Below, one piece after another: positions 25,015-32,522 of a DNA stretch of 64,000 nucleotides. The translations under genes and the position numbers were made by a program. The stretch covers positions 2,356,001 through 2,420,000 of the forward strand of contig CAVYPZ010000003.1 of assembly GCA_963770535.1 (NCBI GenBank), given 5' to 3'. The notes beneath the pieces were generated by a model. The model worked only from the letters and a program-made list of their open reading frames with translations. It made no database searches and was not told the DNA's origin. This stretch comes from RYN-230 sp963770535. Its GTDB lineage: Bacteria > Actinomycetota > Actinomycetes > Streptosporangiales > Streptosporangiaceae. Position 1 is the first letter of the stretch. Each line of letters opens with the position of its first letter.

Positions 25015-26054
25015 GGGCGCAGCTCCCCGGAGCCGCGCTCGATGATCCTGGCCGGTACCTGGATGTGTTCCACGGGAAGGCCGGGGTCGCCCAGCCGCGC
25101 GAGGAGCCGCGCCGCTGCCGCGCGCCCGACCTCATGACCAGGGTGATCCACGACGGTGACGGCCGGGCTCAGGGCATCGGCCATGGGGAAGTCGCCGAAC
25201 GAGACGAGTGCGATGTCCGTCCGCCCGGCCGAGTGCAGGGCCGGCACCACGCCCAGCGACGCCCGCGTGGTCGCGCTCAGCATGGCTGTCGGCGGCCGCG
25301 GGAGGGCGATCAGGTCAGACACCGCCCCGGCGGCGGCCCGGCTCGTGGCGCAGTCGCAGTTGACCAGTTCCTCGTCGGCCTCCACGCCGTGATCAGCCAG
25401 GGCATCGCGGTAACCGCGCAGGCGCGCGGCCGAGGTCGCGATGGCGGGCGTGTCGCCCACGTAGGCGATGCGCCGGTGCCCGGAGGCGATGAGATGAGCC
25501 ACGGCGCCGGAGGCCGCGCCATGGTCATCGATCCCGACCAGGTCCGCGGACAGGCCAGGCGCGGGCCGGTCGACGAGCACGAGGGGCACCCGCCGCGCGG
25601 TGAGCCAGGAATGGTCGGCGGCGGTCGGGCAGAGCAGCAGTCCCGCGACCCGCCGCGCCACCATGCGCCCGATGACGTCCCGCTCCCAGTCAGGATCACG
25701 CCGGGTGCTCGTGACGAGCACCGGCCGGCCGTGCCGCGACATCTCCAGCTCAACCGCGTCGATGACGTCGGCGAAGAACGGGTCAGCGATGGACTCCACG
25801 ACGAACCCGACCGCCGTGTCCGTCCCGGCCCGCAGCGACCGGGCCATCGCGTCGGGCTCGAAGCGCAGCTCGAGCATGGCTTCCCGGACTCTCCGCCGGG
25901 TGGCCGCCGCGACCCGCGGATCGTCGTTCAGGACCCGTGAGGCGGTGCGCAGGCTCACCCCGGCCGCCTGCGCGACATCGAGCAGCCTGCTTGCGGCCAG
26001 TGCTCCGGATGCCTGCGGTGCGCCGAGGGGCGCCGTGTTTGCCATCGATGGCAT
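25011..26054 (-). CDS. LacI-family transcriptional repressor (first of two)
   Basis: This protein is about 347 aa. N-terminal HTH is LLDVAQAAGVSLRTASRVLNDDPRVAAATRRRVREAM; the hinge region LRFEPDAMARSLRAG and the periplasmic-binding-like core follow (VGFVVESIADPFFADVI, LVDRPAPG, ASGHRRIAYVG). It should bind a sugar effector and repress the kinase/aldolase genes that follow in the same transcript. Two ATGs (26054, 26045) are candidates, and both lie inside a perfect operator-like palindrome TGCCATCGATGGCA, so autoregulation by steric block is strongly suggested. It overlaps the FGGY kinase start (ATGA). It is a clear paralogue of the second LacI at 28963 (shared GDFPMA-ALSP and RGSGEL endings). 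Confidence 0.9.
   Translation of the reverse strand: MPSMANTAPLGAPQASGALAASRLLDVAQAAGVSLRTASRVLNDDPRVAAATRRRVREAMLELRFEPDAMARSLRAGTDTAVGFVVESIADPFFADVIDAVELEMSRHGRPVLVTSTRRDPDWERDVIGRMVARRVAGLLLCPTAADHSWLTARRVPLVLVDRPAPGLSADLVGIDDHGAASGAVAHLIASGHRRIAYVGDTPAIATSAARLRGYRDALADHGVEADEELVNCDCATSRAAAGAVSDLIALPRPPTAMLSATTRASLGVVPALHSAGRTDIALVSFGDFPMADALSPAVTVVDHPGHEVGRAAAARLLARLGDPGLPVEHIQVPARIIERGSGELRP
26040..26053. promoter_or_regulatory. LacI-type operator palindrome at the repressor start codon
   Basis: TGCCATCGATGGCA is a perfect 14-bp palindrome with central CG, the form of a LacI/GalR-family operator. It overlaps the start codons (26054, 26045) of the adjacent LacI gene. An identical copy lies 35 bp away at 26075-26088. 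Confidence 0.7.
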
Positions 26055-26074
26055 AAGTCGATTGTGCCGGATTG

Positions 26075-26088
26075 TGCCATCGATGGCA
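26075..26088. promoter_or_regulatory. second identical LacI-type operator palindrome
   Basis: This is a second exact TGCCATCGATGGCA copy. Centre-to-centre spacing to the first is 35 bp, a little over three helical turns, suitable for two dimers on one face. Between them, on the minus strand, a GGCACAATC direct repeat offers two CACAAT -10-like hexamers, so the promoter probably lies between or within the operators. Confidence 0.7.
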
Positions 26089-26129
26089 AGACCGGGGCCG
26101 GGCTGCTGCCAGGCGCAGCAGGGCACGGC

Positions 26130-26678
26130 CTACCGGGATAGGTGATCCAGCACGGACCCGACCTGCGCGGCCGTCGGCTGGGAGGCGTCCAGGGCCAGGT
26201 GGGGCACCACCGGCGGGTCAAGATCGAGGCGGGCCAGGAAGGACGCAGGGTCGCGGATCTTGTCCTCGTCGCGGGCCAGGGCGCGCCGCGTCAGGCGCCG
26301 GATCATCTCCTGCGCGGGCAGGTGCAGCCAGACCATCGCCGGGTCGCCCGCGATCCGGCGCGCGGCAGCGGCCCAGGCGGAAGGCTCCGCCCGTTCCCGG
26401 CTGAACGGGGCCACGAGGACAACGGGCAGGCCCGCCCGCAGGTTGGCGTCGGCCAGCCCGAGCAGCGTGTCGTAGCGTGCGTCCCGGGTCAGCCCGGCCA
26501 GGGCGGGATCATCCAGGTCGCGGGCGCCGGCCAGCCCGGAGAGGACCCGGGTCAGCGGGCCGGTCGCCACGTCCAGGTCCAGCAGGGCGGCACCCAGCCG
26601 GGGAGCCAGGGCGAAGGCCAGCGTGCTCTTGCCGGTGGCTGGCGGGCCGGCGATCAGCACGGCCGCGGCTCGTCTCAT
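26130..26678 (-). CDS. AAA/P-loop small-molecule kinase-like protein
   Basis: This 182-residue single-domain P-loop protein shows Walker A AGPPATGKSTLAFALAP, LDLDVATGPLTRVL, VVLVAPFSRE, and a lid-like R-rich segment RRLTRRALARDEDKIRD. The layout is that of gluconokinase, chloramphenicol phosphotransferase or unnamed zeta-toxin-like kinases; no specific family motif can be singled out. It lies between the AGE isomerase (4 bp gap upstream) and the LacI gene with its operators, so it is expressed with the isomerase. A role as a sugar or sugar-acid kinase in the same pathway is likely but inferred from position only. Confidence 0.7.
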   Translation of the reverse strand: MRRAAAVLIAGPPATGKSTLAFALAPRLGAALLDLDVATGPLTRVLSGLAGARDLDDPALAGLTRDARYDTLLGLADANLRAGLPVVLVAPFSRERAEPSAWAAAARRIAGDPAMVWLHLPAQEMIRRLTRRALARDEDKIRDPASFLARLDLDPPVVPHLALDASQPTAAQVGSVLDHLSR

Positions 26679-26682
26679 GAAT

Positions 26683-27924
26683 CTAGCCGGATGACCGGCC
26701 GTGAGCCGCGCCGCGGGGCCGTTGCCCGGCCAGCGCGGTGGCGGCGGTCGGGCTCAGCGGGAGCGACGGGAACAGGACGGCCTGGTAGGAGTGGTAGAGA
26801 TCCGGCTTGCCCGACCACGTGGACGCGGCCGGGGTCATGTCCGCGGCCAGCTCCTGGAACCAGCCGCCGTCTTTGCGGTCCAGGAAGAAGCGGTCGATCT
26901 CGGCCCACCACCGCTGTGCGGCCGTGGCGAAGCGTTCCTCCCCGGTCCGCCGGTGCAGGGCGTCGGCGGCCAGGACCGCCTCGCAGGCCACCCAGTGCAT
27001 GCGCGAGGTGACCACCGGCCCGCCGGAGGCGTCGATGGTGTACAGCAATCCCGGGTGGCCGTCACGCTGCCACGCGTCAGCGGCGGCCCGGTCGAACAGC
27101 GCGGCCGCCGCGCCGGCCAGCCAGCCGGGGGGAGCCGGCAGGGCCGCCTCCAGGTCCACCAGCAGCCGGGCCCATTCGAAGGAGTGGCCGGGCGTGGTGC
27201 CGTACGGCCGGAACGGGTCGTCGCGGTGATGGAGGTTGTAGTCCGGCAGGGGCTGCCAGTTCTCGTCGAAGTGCTCCGGTATCCGCCACCCGTGAGCACG
27301 CGCCTGATCATCGATCAGGCGGGTGGCGATCGAGAGGGCCCGGCGGTGCCAGACGGGGTTGCCGGTGACGTCTCCCGCGGCGAGGTAGGCCTCCACCGAA
27401 TGCATGTTGCTGTTGGCGCCGCGGTAAGGCTCGGGTTCGGAGAAGTCCGCGTTCCAGGACTCCAGCGCGCAGCCTTCGGCGTCGGACCAGAAGTGCTCGC
27501 CGATGGCGGCCGCGGCGGCGGTGAGGGTGCCGCCGGCCCCGGGTATCCCGGCGGCTGCCGCGCTGGAGGCCGCCAGCAGGACGTGGGCGTGGTCGTAGTT
27601 CGTCTTGGCGTTATCGGTGATCGTCCCGGACACGTCAATGGCGGAGAACCAGCCGCCGTTCTCGCCGTCGGCGTACCGGCTGGCGAGGGCCCCAAGGCCG
27701 GACGCCGCCAGCGAGTCAGCCCCGGCGACCCCACCCAGGTGCGCGAGCGCGAACGCGTGAGTCATGCGGGCGTTGATGTAGAGCGGGCAGGGCCGGGTCA
27801 CGTCGATGCTGCCGCGGGTGTCCAGCCACCCGAATCCGCCGCCCGCCAGCGCGGCCCCCCGCGCGAACGTGATCAGCCGGCCGGCTTCCGCGTGGCGCCA
27901 TGGCGCTGTCCCGGGCTCACTCAC
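26683..27924 (-). CDS. AGE-family sugar isomerase, YihS-like
   Basis: This 413-residue (alpha/alpha)6-barrel enzyme keeps the hallmarks of YihS/mannose isomerase: GGFGWLDTRG, PLYINARMTHAF (Arg53), NSNMHSVEAYLAAGDVTG, RIPEHFDENWQPLPDYN, TTPGHSFEWARLL (catalytic His), GGWFQELAAD and SGKPDLYHSYQAVLFP (second catalytic His). Length equals E. coli YihS (413). YihS interconverts sulfoquinovose/sulfofructose/sulforhamnose and also mannose/fructose/glucose. The Gln in WFQEL is shared with YihS as I recall it. So it is an aldose-ketose isomerase; sulfosugar or mannose-like substrate cannot be decided. It is transcribed from the LacI gene at 28963 (gap 34 bp) into the P-loop kinase (gap 4 bp). Confidence 0.85.
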   Translation of the reverse strand: MSEPGTAPWRHAEAGRLITFARGAALAGGGFGWLDTRGSIDVTRPCPLYINARMTHAFALAHLGGVAGADSLAASGLGALASRYADGENGGWFSAIDVSGTITDNAKTNYDHAHVLLAASSAAAAGIPGAGGTLTAAAAAIGEHFWSDAEGCALESWNADFSEPEPYRGANSNMHSVEAYLAAGDVTGNPVWHRRALSIATRLIDDQARAHGWRIPEHFDENWQPLPDYNLHHRDDPFRPYGTTPGHSFEWARLLVDLEAALPAPPGWLAGAAAALFDRAAADAWQRDGHPGLLYTIDASGGPVVTSRMHWVACEAVLAADALHRRTGEERFATAAQRWWAEIDRFFLDRKDGGWFQELAADMTPAASTWSGKPDLYHSYQAVLFPSLPLSPTAATALAGQRPRGAAHGRSSG

Positions 27925-27958
27925 AGCCTTGTTCCAGGCTCACTCACGGCCTTCCTTC

Positions 27959-28963
27959 TCAGTCAGCGTCGCGGGGAGGCAGCTCGCCCGATCCCCTGGG
28001 GATCAGCTGGACCGGCAGAACAGTCCGGCGGCGTACCTGCCCCTGCGGATTCTCGATGCGCTGGATGAGTCTCTCGACCGCGATACGGCCCAGCCGGGCC
28101 GGGTCCTGGTCCAGCACCGTGATGGCGGGCGAGAGCGCCCCGGCCATGGGAAAGTCGCCGAATCCCACCACGGCGATGTCCGTGCGCCCGGCCCGCTGCA
28201 AGGCGTGGACGAGCGCCATCGTGCACAGCGTGGTCGCGGAGAACACCGCGGTGGGGGCGTTCGGCGTCTCCAGGAGCTTGGCCAGCTCGGCGGCGCATTC
28301 GTCCGCCGACCCGCTGGGCATGCAGACCAGATCGGGACGGCCGTCCAGTCCCAGCTCGGCCACTGCCGACCGGTAGCCCTTCAGCCGGCGGAGCACGGTC
28401 GTGATGGGGGTGGAAATACCCAGGAAAGCCACCCGCCGGTGACCGTGCCCCGCGAGATGCGCGACCGCCTGGCGGGCGCCGGACAGATCGTCCTCGATCA
28501 CGTACACGCCGGAGAGCCCCTTGGGCGGCCGGTCGACGAACACCATCGGCGTCCGGTCCTGCCATGGGGCCAGGTAGGCCTGGTCCGCACTCGCGCAGGC
28601 CACGATCAGCCCGCTGATCTGGCGTCTCAGCAGGGCTTCCAGGGCCGAGCGCTCGCGTTCGGCGGCCTGGCCCAGGCTGCTGACCACGACCGCCATGCCC
28701 CGCCCGACCAGGTCTATCTCGATGCTGCTGGTGATCTCGGCGAAGAACGGGTCGCCAATGTCGGGAACGGCCAGGCCGACCGCCGGGTCCGAGCCTGCGC
28801 GGAAGCTGCGCGCCAGCAGGTTGGGGACGTAGTTCAGCTTCTGCATCGCCCAGCGGACCCGCTCGCGGGTCTCCTCGGTGACGTGAGGATCCTCGTTGAA
28901 CACCCGGGACACGGTCTTTGCGCTGACGCCGGCGACACGTGCGACGTCGCGCATGGTGGTCAT
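27959..28963 (-). CDS. LacI-family transcriptional repressor (second)
   Basis: This protein is 334 aa. HTH is TMRDVARVAGVSAKTVSRVFNEDPHVTEETRERVRWAM, the canonical LacI opening; the hinge LNYVPNLLARSFRAGSDP and effector core follow (VGLAVPDIGDPFFAEI, VFVDRPPKGLSGVYV, GHGHRRVAFLG, GFGDFPMAGALSPAITVLDQDP). It sits between the sugar-binding lipoprotein gene (upstream, separated by a strong hairpin) and the isomerase gene. Likely targets are the TGWCATCGRTGWCA sites in the divergent transporter promoter at 30297 and 30386. Paralogous to the 26054 repressor; recognition-helix residues differ (SAKTVSRVFN against SLRTASRVLN), consistent with two different operators. Confidence 0.9.
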   Translation of the reverse strand: MTTMRDVARVAGVSAKTVSRVFNEDPHVTEETRERVRWAMQKLNYVPNLLARSFRAGSDPAVGLAVPDIGDPFFAEITSSIEIDLVGRGMAVVVSSLGQAAERERSALEALLRRQISGLIVACASADQAYLAPWQDRTPMVFVDRPPKGLSGVYVIEDDLSGARQAVAHLAGHGHRRVAFLGISTPITTVLRRLKGYRSAVAELGLDGRPDLVCMPSGSADECAAELAKLLETPNAPTAVFSATTLCTMALVHALQRAGRTDIAVVGFGDFPMAGALSPAITVLDQDPARLGRIAVERLIQRIENPQGQVRRRTVLPVQLIPRGSGELPPRDAD

Positions 28964-29043
28964 CGAGGCTCGCCTCCAGATGGTGCGCCTGCTCCAGCGA
29001 CTACAGGTTGTGTTCGGCAGTTGCGGGGCGACGCAGCTCCGGC

Positions 29044-29082
29044 GGCGAAGGGTCCCCCGCCTACCACGGGGGACCGTTCGCC
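29044..29082. terminator. hairpin between binding-protein gene and LacI gene (partial terminator)
   Basis: GGTCCCCCG (29051-29059) pairs with CGGGGGACC (29067-29075) over a 7-nt loop. Beyond a single G.G mismatch the stem extends by GGCGAA (29044-29049) with TTCGCC (29077-29082): 15 pairs in all. It begins 22 bp beyond the stop of the sugar-binding protein and precedes the LacI/isomerase genes. It could cap the abundant binding-protein mRNA while allowing readthrough. Confidence 0.6.
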
Positions 29083-29104
29083 TAGGAGTATACCGGCGCC
29101 CAGG

Positions 29105-30130
29105 TCAGCAGCTTGTCTTGTAGATCGCTGCCTGGCTCGCGGCCGAGTTCAGGTTGGACTTGGTGATGATGGTGAACTTGGTGCCGATCTTCTTGGTCGT
29201 CGGCTTGCCGGACAGGGCGGCGACTGCCTGGTCCACCGCGTCGGTCCCGATCGTGTACGGCGACTGGGCGATCAGCGCCTGCACGGTGCCCTGCTGCAGC
29301 GCGGTGATCTCGTCGGGTTCCGCGTCAAACCCGACGATCTTCACCTTGCCGGACTTGCCGGCCTGGCGGATCCCGGTCGCGGCGCCCTCGGCGGAGAACA
29401 GGTTGGTGGCGAAGATCCCGGTGATGCCCGGGTACTTCTGCAGCGCGGCGGCCGTGACCTGCGCGGCAATGGACGCGCTGTCCTGGTCGTACTGCACGCC
29501 GACGTACTTGAACTTCGAGTCGGCCTTGGCCGCGGCGGCGAAGCCGGAGGTTCGCTGGTCGGTCGTGCTGATGCCGGGCTGGGTGTTGACCACGAGCACC
29601 TGGCCGCCGCCGGGCACGATCTGCTTGATCGCGGCGAAGGCGTCAGCCCCTCCCGCGAGGTTGTCTGAGGAGATCTGCGAGACGGCGCCCGCCGGGTTGT
29701 TCAGCGTGGTGTCCACGAGCACGACCTTGATACCCGCGTTCATGGCCTGGTCGACGGGAGTCTGGCTGGCCGACACGTCGTCGGGGGCAATCAGGATCGC
29801 GTCGGGTTTCGACGCGGTGACCGATTCGATGATCGGGTTCTGCAGCGTGGGGTCGAACTTCGTGGGCCCCTGGATGTTGACGGTGGCGTCACCGAGCTTC
29901 TTGGCCTCGGCCTGCATGCCGCATCCCATCGTGACGTAGAACCCGTCGCCGGCCACGCCCTGGATGAACGACAGCTTGTACGTCTTGCCGCTGCCTGACG
30001 AGGATGACGCGCTCGACGATGATCCGCCGGACGCGGACCCGCCTGAGCCGCCCGATGACGAGCAGCCCGCCGCGAACGCCAGCGCAATGGCTGCCGCACC
30101 CGCCGCTGGTGCTACCAAAGACCGCTTCAT
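29105..30130 (-). CDS. sugar ABC transporter substrate-binding lipoprotein (RbsB family)
   Basis: This protein is about 341 aa. The lipoprotein signal is MKRSLVAPAAGAAAIALAFAAGC with lipobox FAAGC, followed by a Ser/Gly-rich linker (SSSGGSGGSASGG) and then a Peripla_BP_4 fold: YKLSFIQGVAGDGFYVTMGCGMQAEAKKLG, DAILIAPDDVSASQTPVDQAMNAGIKVVLVD, FDAEPDEITALQQGTVQALIAQ. Located outside the membrane, it delivers a pentose, hexose or polyol to the permease at 31280. Start 30130 has GGAGCAGGT just upstream; the longer frame lacks a signal peptide at its start. Divergent to the ATPase/permease genes with a 391-bp control region holding two LacI-type sites. Confidence 0.92.
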   Translation of the reverse strand: MKRSLVAPAAGAAAIALAFAAGCSSSGGSGGSASGGSSSSASSSSGSGKTYKLSFIQGVAGDGFYVTMGCGMQAEAKKLGDATVNIQGPTKFDPTLQNPIIESVTASKPDAILIAPDDVSASQTPVDQAMNAGIKVVLVDTTLNNPAGAVSQISSDNLAGGADAFAAIKQIVPGGGQVLVVNTQPGISTTDQRTSGFAAAAKADSKFKYVGVQYDQDSASIAAQVTAAALQKYPGITGIFATNLFSAEGAATGIRQAGKSGKVKIVGFDAEPDEITALQQGTVQALIAQSPYTIGTDAVDQAVAALSGKPTTKKIGTKFTIITKSNLNSAASQAAIYKTSC

Positions 30131-30296
30131 ACCTGCTCCTTCGTACGTGAAGACGTTGGCCGGCTGCCGGTGCCAGATGACACCGGGTGCAGGCCGGGTG
30201 GGGGGTGCTGTGCCTTGCCTTCTGGTTCCTGTCGGCCGGGCCTGTTCAGCTGCTGGCAATCTTCCGGAAACATGTTTGCTCGATCTTGCATCTTCA

Positions 30297-30310
30297 TGTC
30301 ATCGGTGTCA
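30297..30310. promoter_or_regulatory. LacI-type operator-like site in the transporter control region
   Basis: TGTCATCGGTGTCA matches the consensus TGWCATCGRTGWCA shared with the site at 30386-30399. It would lie in the 5' leader of the binding-protein mRNA if that starts near 30355. Imperfect palindrome, so assigned mainly by similarity to its partner. Confidence 0.5.
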
Positions 30311-30385
30311 AGGACGTCATCAGAACGTTATTCCCGGGGCCCGCATACCCCTGGACACAGGCGGTTATAGTTGAGATTCAACTCT

Positions 30386-30399
30386 TGACATCGATGACA
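30386..30399. promoter_or_regulatory. LacI-type operator-like site at the transporter promoter
   Basis: TGACATCGATGACA has TG...CA ends and a perfect CATCGATG core with central CG (only the third positions from each end fail to pair). The core is identical to the TGCCATCGATGGCA operators near 26.05 kb, but the third positions differ. The two LacI repressors may therefore discriminate through these bases. Likely target of the 28963 repressor. Confidence 0.55.
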
Positions 30400-30521
30400 T
30401 AGAAAGGCACCCTCAGGGTTACGCAGATTGCGGCATCGTTACAGCAGCGTTGCCGGCCGACCCCCGGCCCGGCGGCTCCGCCGTTTCGTTTCAGGACTTC
30501 GGGTCGGGAAGGAGTGGATCG

Positions 30522-31283
30522 ATGAGCCTTGCGCTGGAAGCTCGGGGCATCACCAAGTTGTACGGTCACGTCAGCGCGCTATCGGGCGCTGACTTCGAGG
30601 TCAAGACCGGCGAGGTTGTCGCGCTCATCGGGGACAACGGCGCGGGAAAGAGCACGCTGGTCAAGATCTTGTCGGGCACGGAGACGCCGACGTCGGGCGA
30701 GATCCTGGTCAACGGCCAGCCGGTGACGATCCCGGGGCCCCTCGTGGCGCGCCGGTACGGGATCGAGACCGTGTACCAGGACCTGGCGCTGGCTCCCCAC
30801 CTCAACCCGGTGCAGAACATGTACCTCGGCCGCGAGGTCATGCGCACGGGGATCATGGGGCGGCTGGGTTTCATGAACAACACGGCGATGCTGGCCGGCA
30901 GCAAGAAGGCTTTCGACCAGCTCGGGGCCACGGTGCGCAACTACGCCGGCAGCATCGGCTCCATGTCGGGTGGCCAGAAGCAGGCCGTCGCGGTGGCCCG
31001 CGCCGCCGCCTGGGCCAACCGGGTCATCCTGCTGGACGAGCCCACCGCCGCCCTGGGGGTGGTGCAGACCAAGGGCGTCCTGGACCTGATCCGCCGGGTG
31101 CGCGACCGCGGGCTCGGCGTGGTGTTCATCAGCCACTCGATGCCCCACGTGATCCAGGTCGCCGACGAGGTCCAGGTCATGCGGCTGGGCAAGCGGGTGG
31201 CCACGTACCGAGCGAAGGAGACGACCATGGAGGAGCTGGTCGGCGCGATGACCGGCGCCGTGACCCAGGAGAAGCGGCCGTGA
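30522..31283 (+). CDS. sugar ABC transporter ATP-binding protein, single-domain
   Basis: This protein is 253 aa. Walker A is IGDNGAGKSTLVKILSG (about 37-53), Q-loop is TVYQDLALAPHLNPVQNMYLG, signature SMSGGQKQAVAVARA, Walker B VILLDEPTAALG, and H-loop VFISHSMPHV. It is of the FrcA class, with one ATPase domain instead of the fused pair of RbsA/XylG, so a homodimer should power the permease. Start 30522 has AAGGAG eight bases upstream. Its stop overlaps the GTG of the permease. Product acts at the inner face of the membrane with the permease at 31280 and the binding lipoprotein at 29105. Confidence 0.92.
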   Translation: MSLALEARGITKLYGHVSALSGADFEVKTGEVVALIGDNGAGKSTLVKILSGTETPTSGEILVNGQPVTIPGPLVARRYGIETVYQDLALAPHLNPVQNMYLGREVMRTGIMGRLGFMNNTAMLAGSKKAFDQLGATVRNYAGSIGSMSGGQKQAVAVARAAAWANRVILLDEPTAALGVVQTKGVLDLIRRVRDRGLGVVFISHSMPHVIQVADEVQVMRLGKRVATYRAKETTMEELVGAMTGAVTQEKRP

Positions 31284-32392
31284 CCGGGCAGACGACCGCG
31301 CCTTCTCCCGCGCCCGCCGAGGCGGCGCCGAGCGAGGAGACACCGACCGGCCGGCTCGCGCGGCTGGCCCGGCTGCAGGCGCTGCAGATCATCATCGTAC
31401 TGGCCGTGATCGTCGTCATCTTCGCGCTGCTCAAGCCGGGCAGCTTCCTGACGGTCTTCAACATCCGCGGGATCGTGCAGGACACCTCCATCCTGGCCGT
31501 CCTCGGTGTCGGGATGACCCTGGTCATCGTCACCGGCGGCATCGACCTGTCGGTGGGCAGCGTCCTGGTCTTCAGCGGCGTCGTCGCCGATAAGGCGATG
31601 GCGGCCATGGGCGGCCAGGGCTGGGGCGCGGCTCTCGTCGGCGCCGTGGTGGCCGTGGCCTGCGGGCTCGGCTGGGGCATGCTCAACGGAGTCCTGATCG
31701 CCAGGGCGAAGGTTCCGCCGCTGATCGTCACGCTCGGCACGCTGGGGATGGCCCTCGGCCTGGCCGAGGTGATCACCGGGGGAGTTGACCTGCGCGACGT
31801 CCCCACCGTCATGGTCAACACGGTGGGTTTCGGCAACGTCTTCTGGCAGATCCCCACGCTGGCGGTTATCGCCGCGGTCGTGGTCGTGCTCGGGATCGTG
31901 CTCCTGCACCGGACCCGTTTCGGGCTGCACACCTACGCGCTCGGATCCAACCCCGAGGCGGGCCGGCGTTCCGGCCTGAACGTCACCCGTCACCTGATCA
32001 TGGTCTACGCCCTGTCCGGCCTGCTGGCCGGATTCGCCGGCTGGCTCAACCTGGCGTTCTTCCAGTCGACCACGATCGGCGGGCAGAGCACGACGAACCT
32101 CAGCGTGATCGCCGGCACCGTGATCGGCGGCACCAGCCTGTTCGGCGGTTACGGGTCCATCCTCGGCACCACCATCGGCCTGTTCATCCCCAGCACGCTC
32201 CAGAACGGGTTCGTGATCATCGGTATCCAGCCGTTCTGGCAGGAGGTCGTGGTGGGTGCCGTGCTGATCGCCGCCGTGTACGTGGACCAGCAGCGGCGGG
32301 CGGCCGCCCTGCGTGGCGGCGGCCGGCCGAAGATAAGCGGCCTGCTGAACCGCATGACCACGATGACGCACGCGGCGCCCGCACGGGAGTAG
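31280..32392 (+). CDS. sugar ABC transporter permease (RbsC/FrcC family)
   Basis: This protein is 370 aa with an N-terminal cytoplasmic Pro/Ala/Glu-rich tail, then 8-10 hydrophobic helices. Family features are GMTLVIVTGGIDLSVGSVLVFSGV, VPPLIVTLGTLGMALGLAEVITGG and GTVIGGTSLFGGYGSILGTTIGLFI, the BPD_transp_2 core. GTG start inside the ATPase stop (GTGA). With the single-domain ATPase and the lipoprotein it forms a CUT2-type importer for a monosaccharide or polyol. Two strong hairpins follow its stop, so transporter genes may be terminated apart from the downstream enzymes. Confidence 0.92.
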   Translation: MTGQTTAPSPAPAEAAPSEETPTGRLARLARLQALQIIIVLAVIVVIFALLKPGSFLTVFNIRGIVQDTSILAVLGVGMTLVIVTGGIDLSVGSVLVFSGVVADKAMAAMGGQGWGAALVGAVVAVACGLGWGMLNGVLIARAKVPPLIVTLGTLGMALGLAEVITGGVDLRDVPTVMVNTVGFGNVFWQIPTLAVIAAVVVVLGIVLLHRTRFGLHTYALGSNPEAGRRSGLNVTRHLIMVYALSGLLAGFAGWLNLAFFQSTTIGGQSTTNLSVIAGTVIGGTSLFGGYGSILGTTIGLFIPSTLQNGFVIIGIQPFWQEVVVGAVLIAAVYVDQQRRAAALRGGGRPKISGLLNRMTTMTHAAPARE

Positions 32393-32395
32393 CCC

Positions 32396-32432
32396 GCGGC
32401 GCCCCGGGGCGGAGAGCGCCCCGGGGCGCCGC
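32396..32432. terminator. strong perfect hairpin after the permease (first of two)
   Basis: A 16-bp perfect stem: GCGGCGCCCCGGGGCG (32396-32411) against CGCCCCGGGGCGCCGC (32417-32432), with loop GAGAG. It starts three bases after the permease stop. No U-tract. Likely terminator or mRNA-stabilising stem. Confidence 0.75.
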
Positions 32433-32437
32433 GCCAC

Positions 32438-32468
32438 GGCCAGAGCCCGGACCCGCCGGGCTCTGGCC
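32438..32468. terminator. strong perfect hairpin before the alcohol dehydrogenase (second of two)
   Basis: A 13-bp perfect stem: GGCCAGAGCCCGG (32438-32450) with CCGGGCTCTGGCC (32456-32468), loop ACCCG. Only five bases separate it from the first hairpin. The following 54 bp before the dehydrogenase start must contain its ribosome site and perhaps a promoter. Confidence 0.7.
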
Positions 32469-32522
32469 GCCCACGCCCGAGCATCATGGACCACGCGGCT
32501 TACCCCGCCCCGAAGGAGCACC

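Larger units (their letters stand above)
30131..30521. promoter_or_regulatory. 391-bp divergent control region of the sugar transporter
   Basis: The gap separates the binding-protein gene (leftwards) from the ATPase gene (rightwards) and is markedly more AT-rich than the flanks. It contains two operator-like sites (listed separately), an inverted repeat GTTGA-GAT-TCAAC at 30370-30382, and a minus-strand TATAAC (complement of 30364-30369). The TATAAC could be the -10 of the binding-protein promoter, with its -35 overlapped by the 30386 site. I see no small gene here. Confidence 0.55.
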
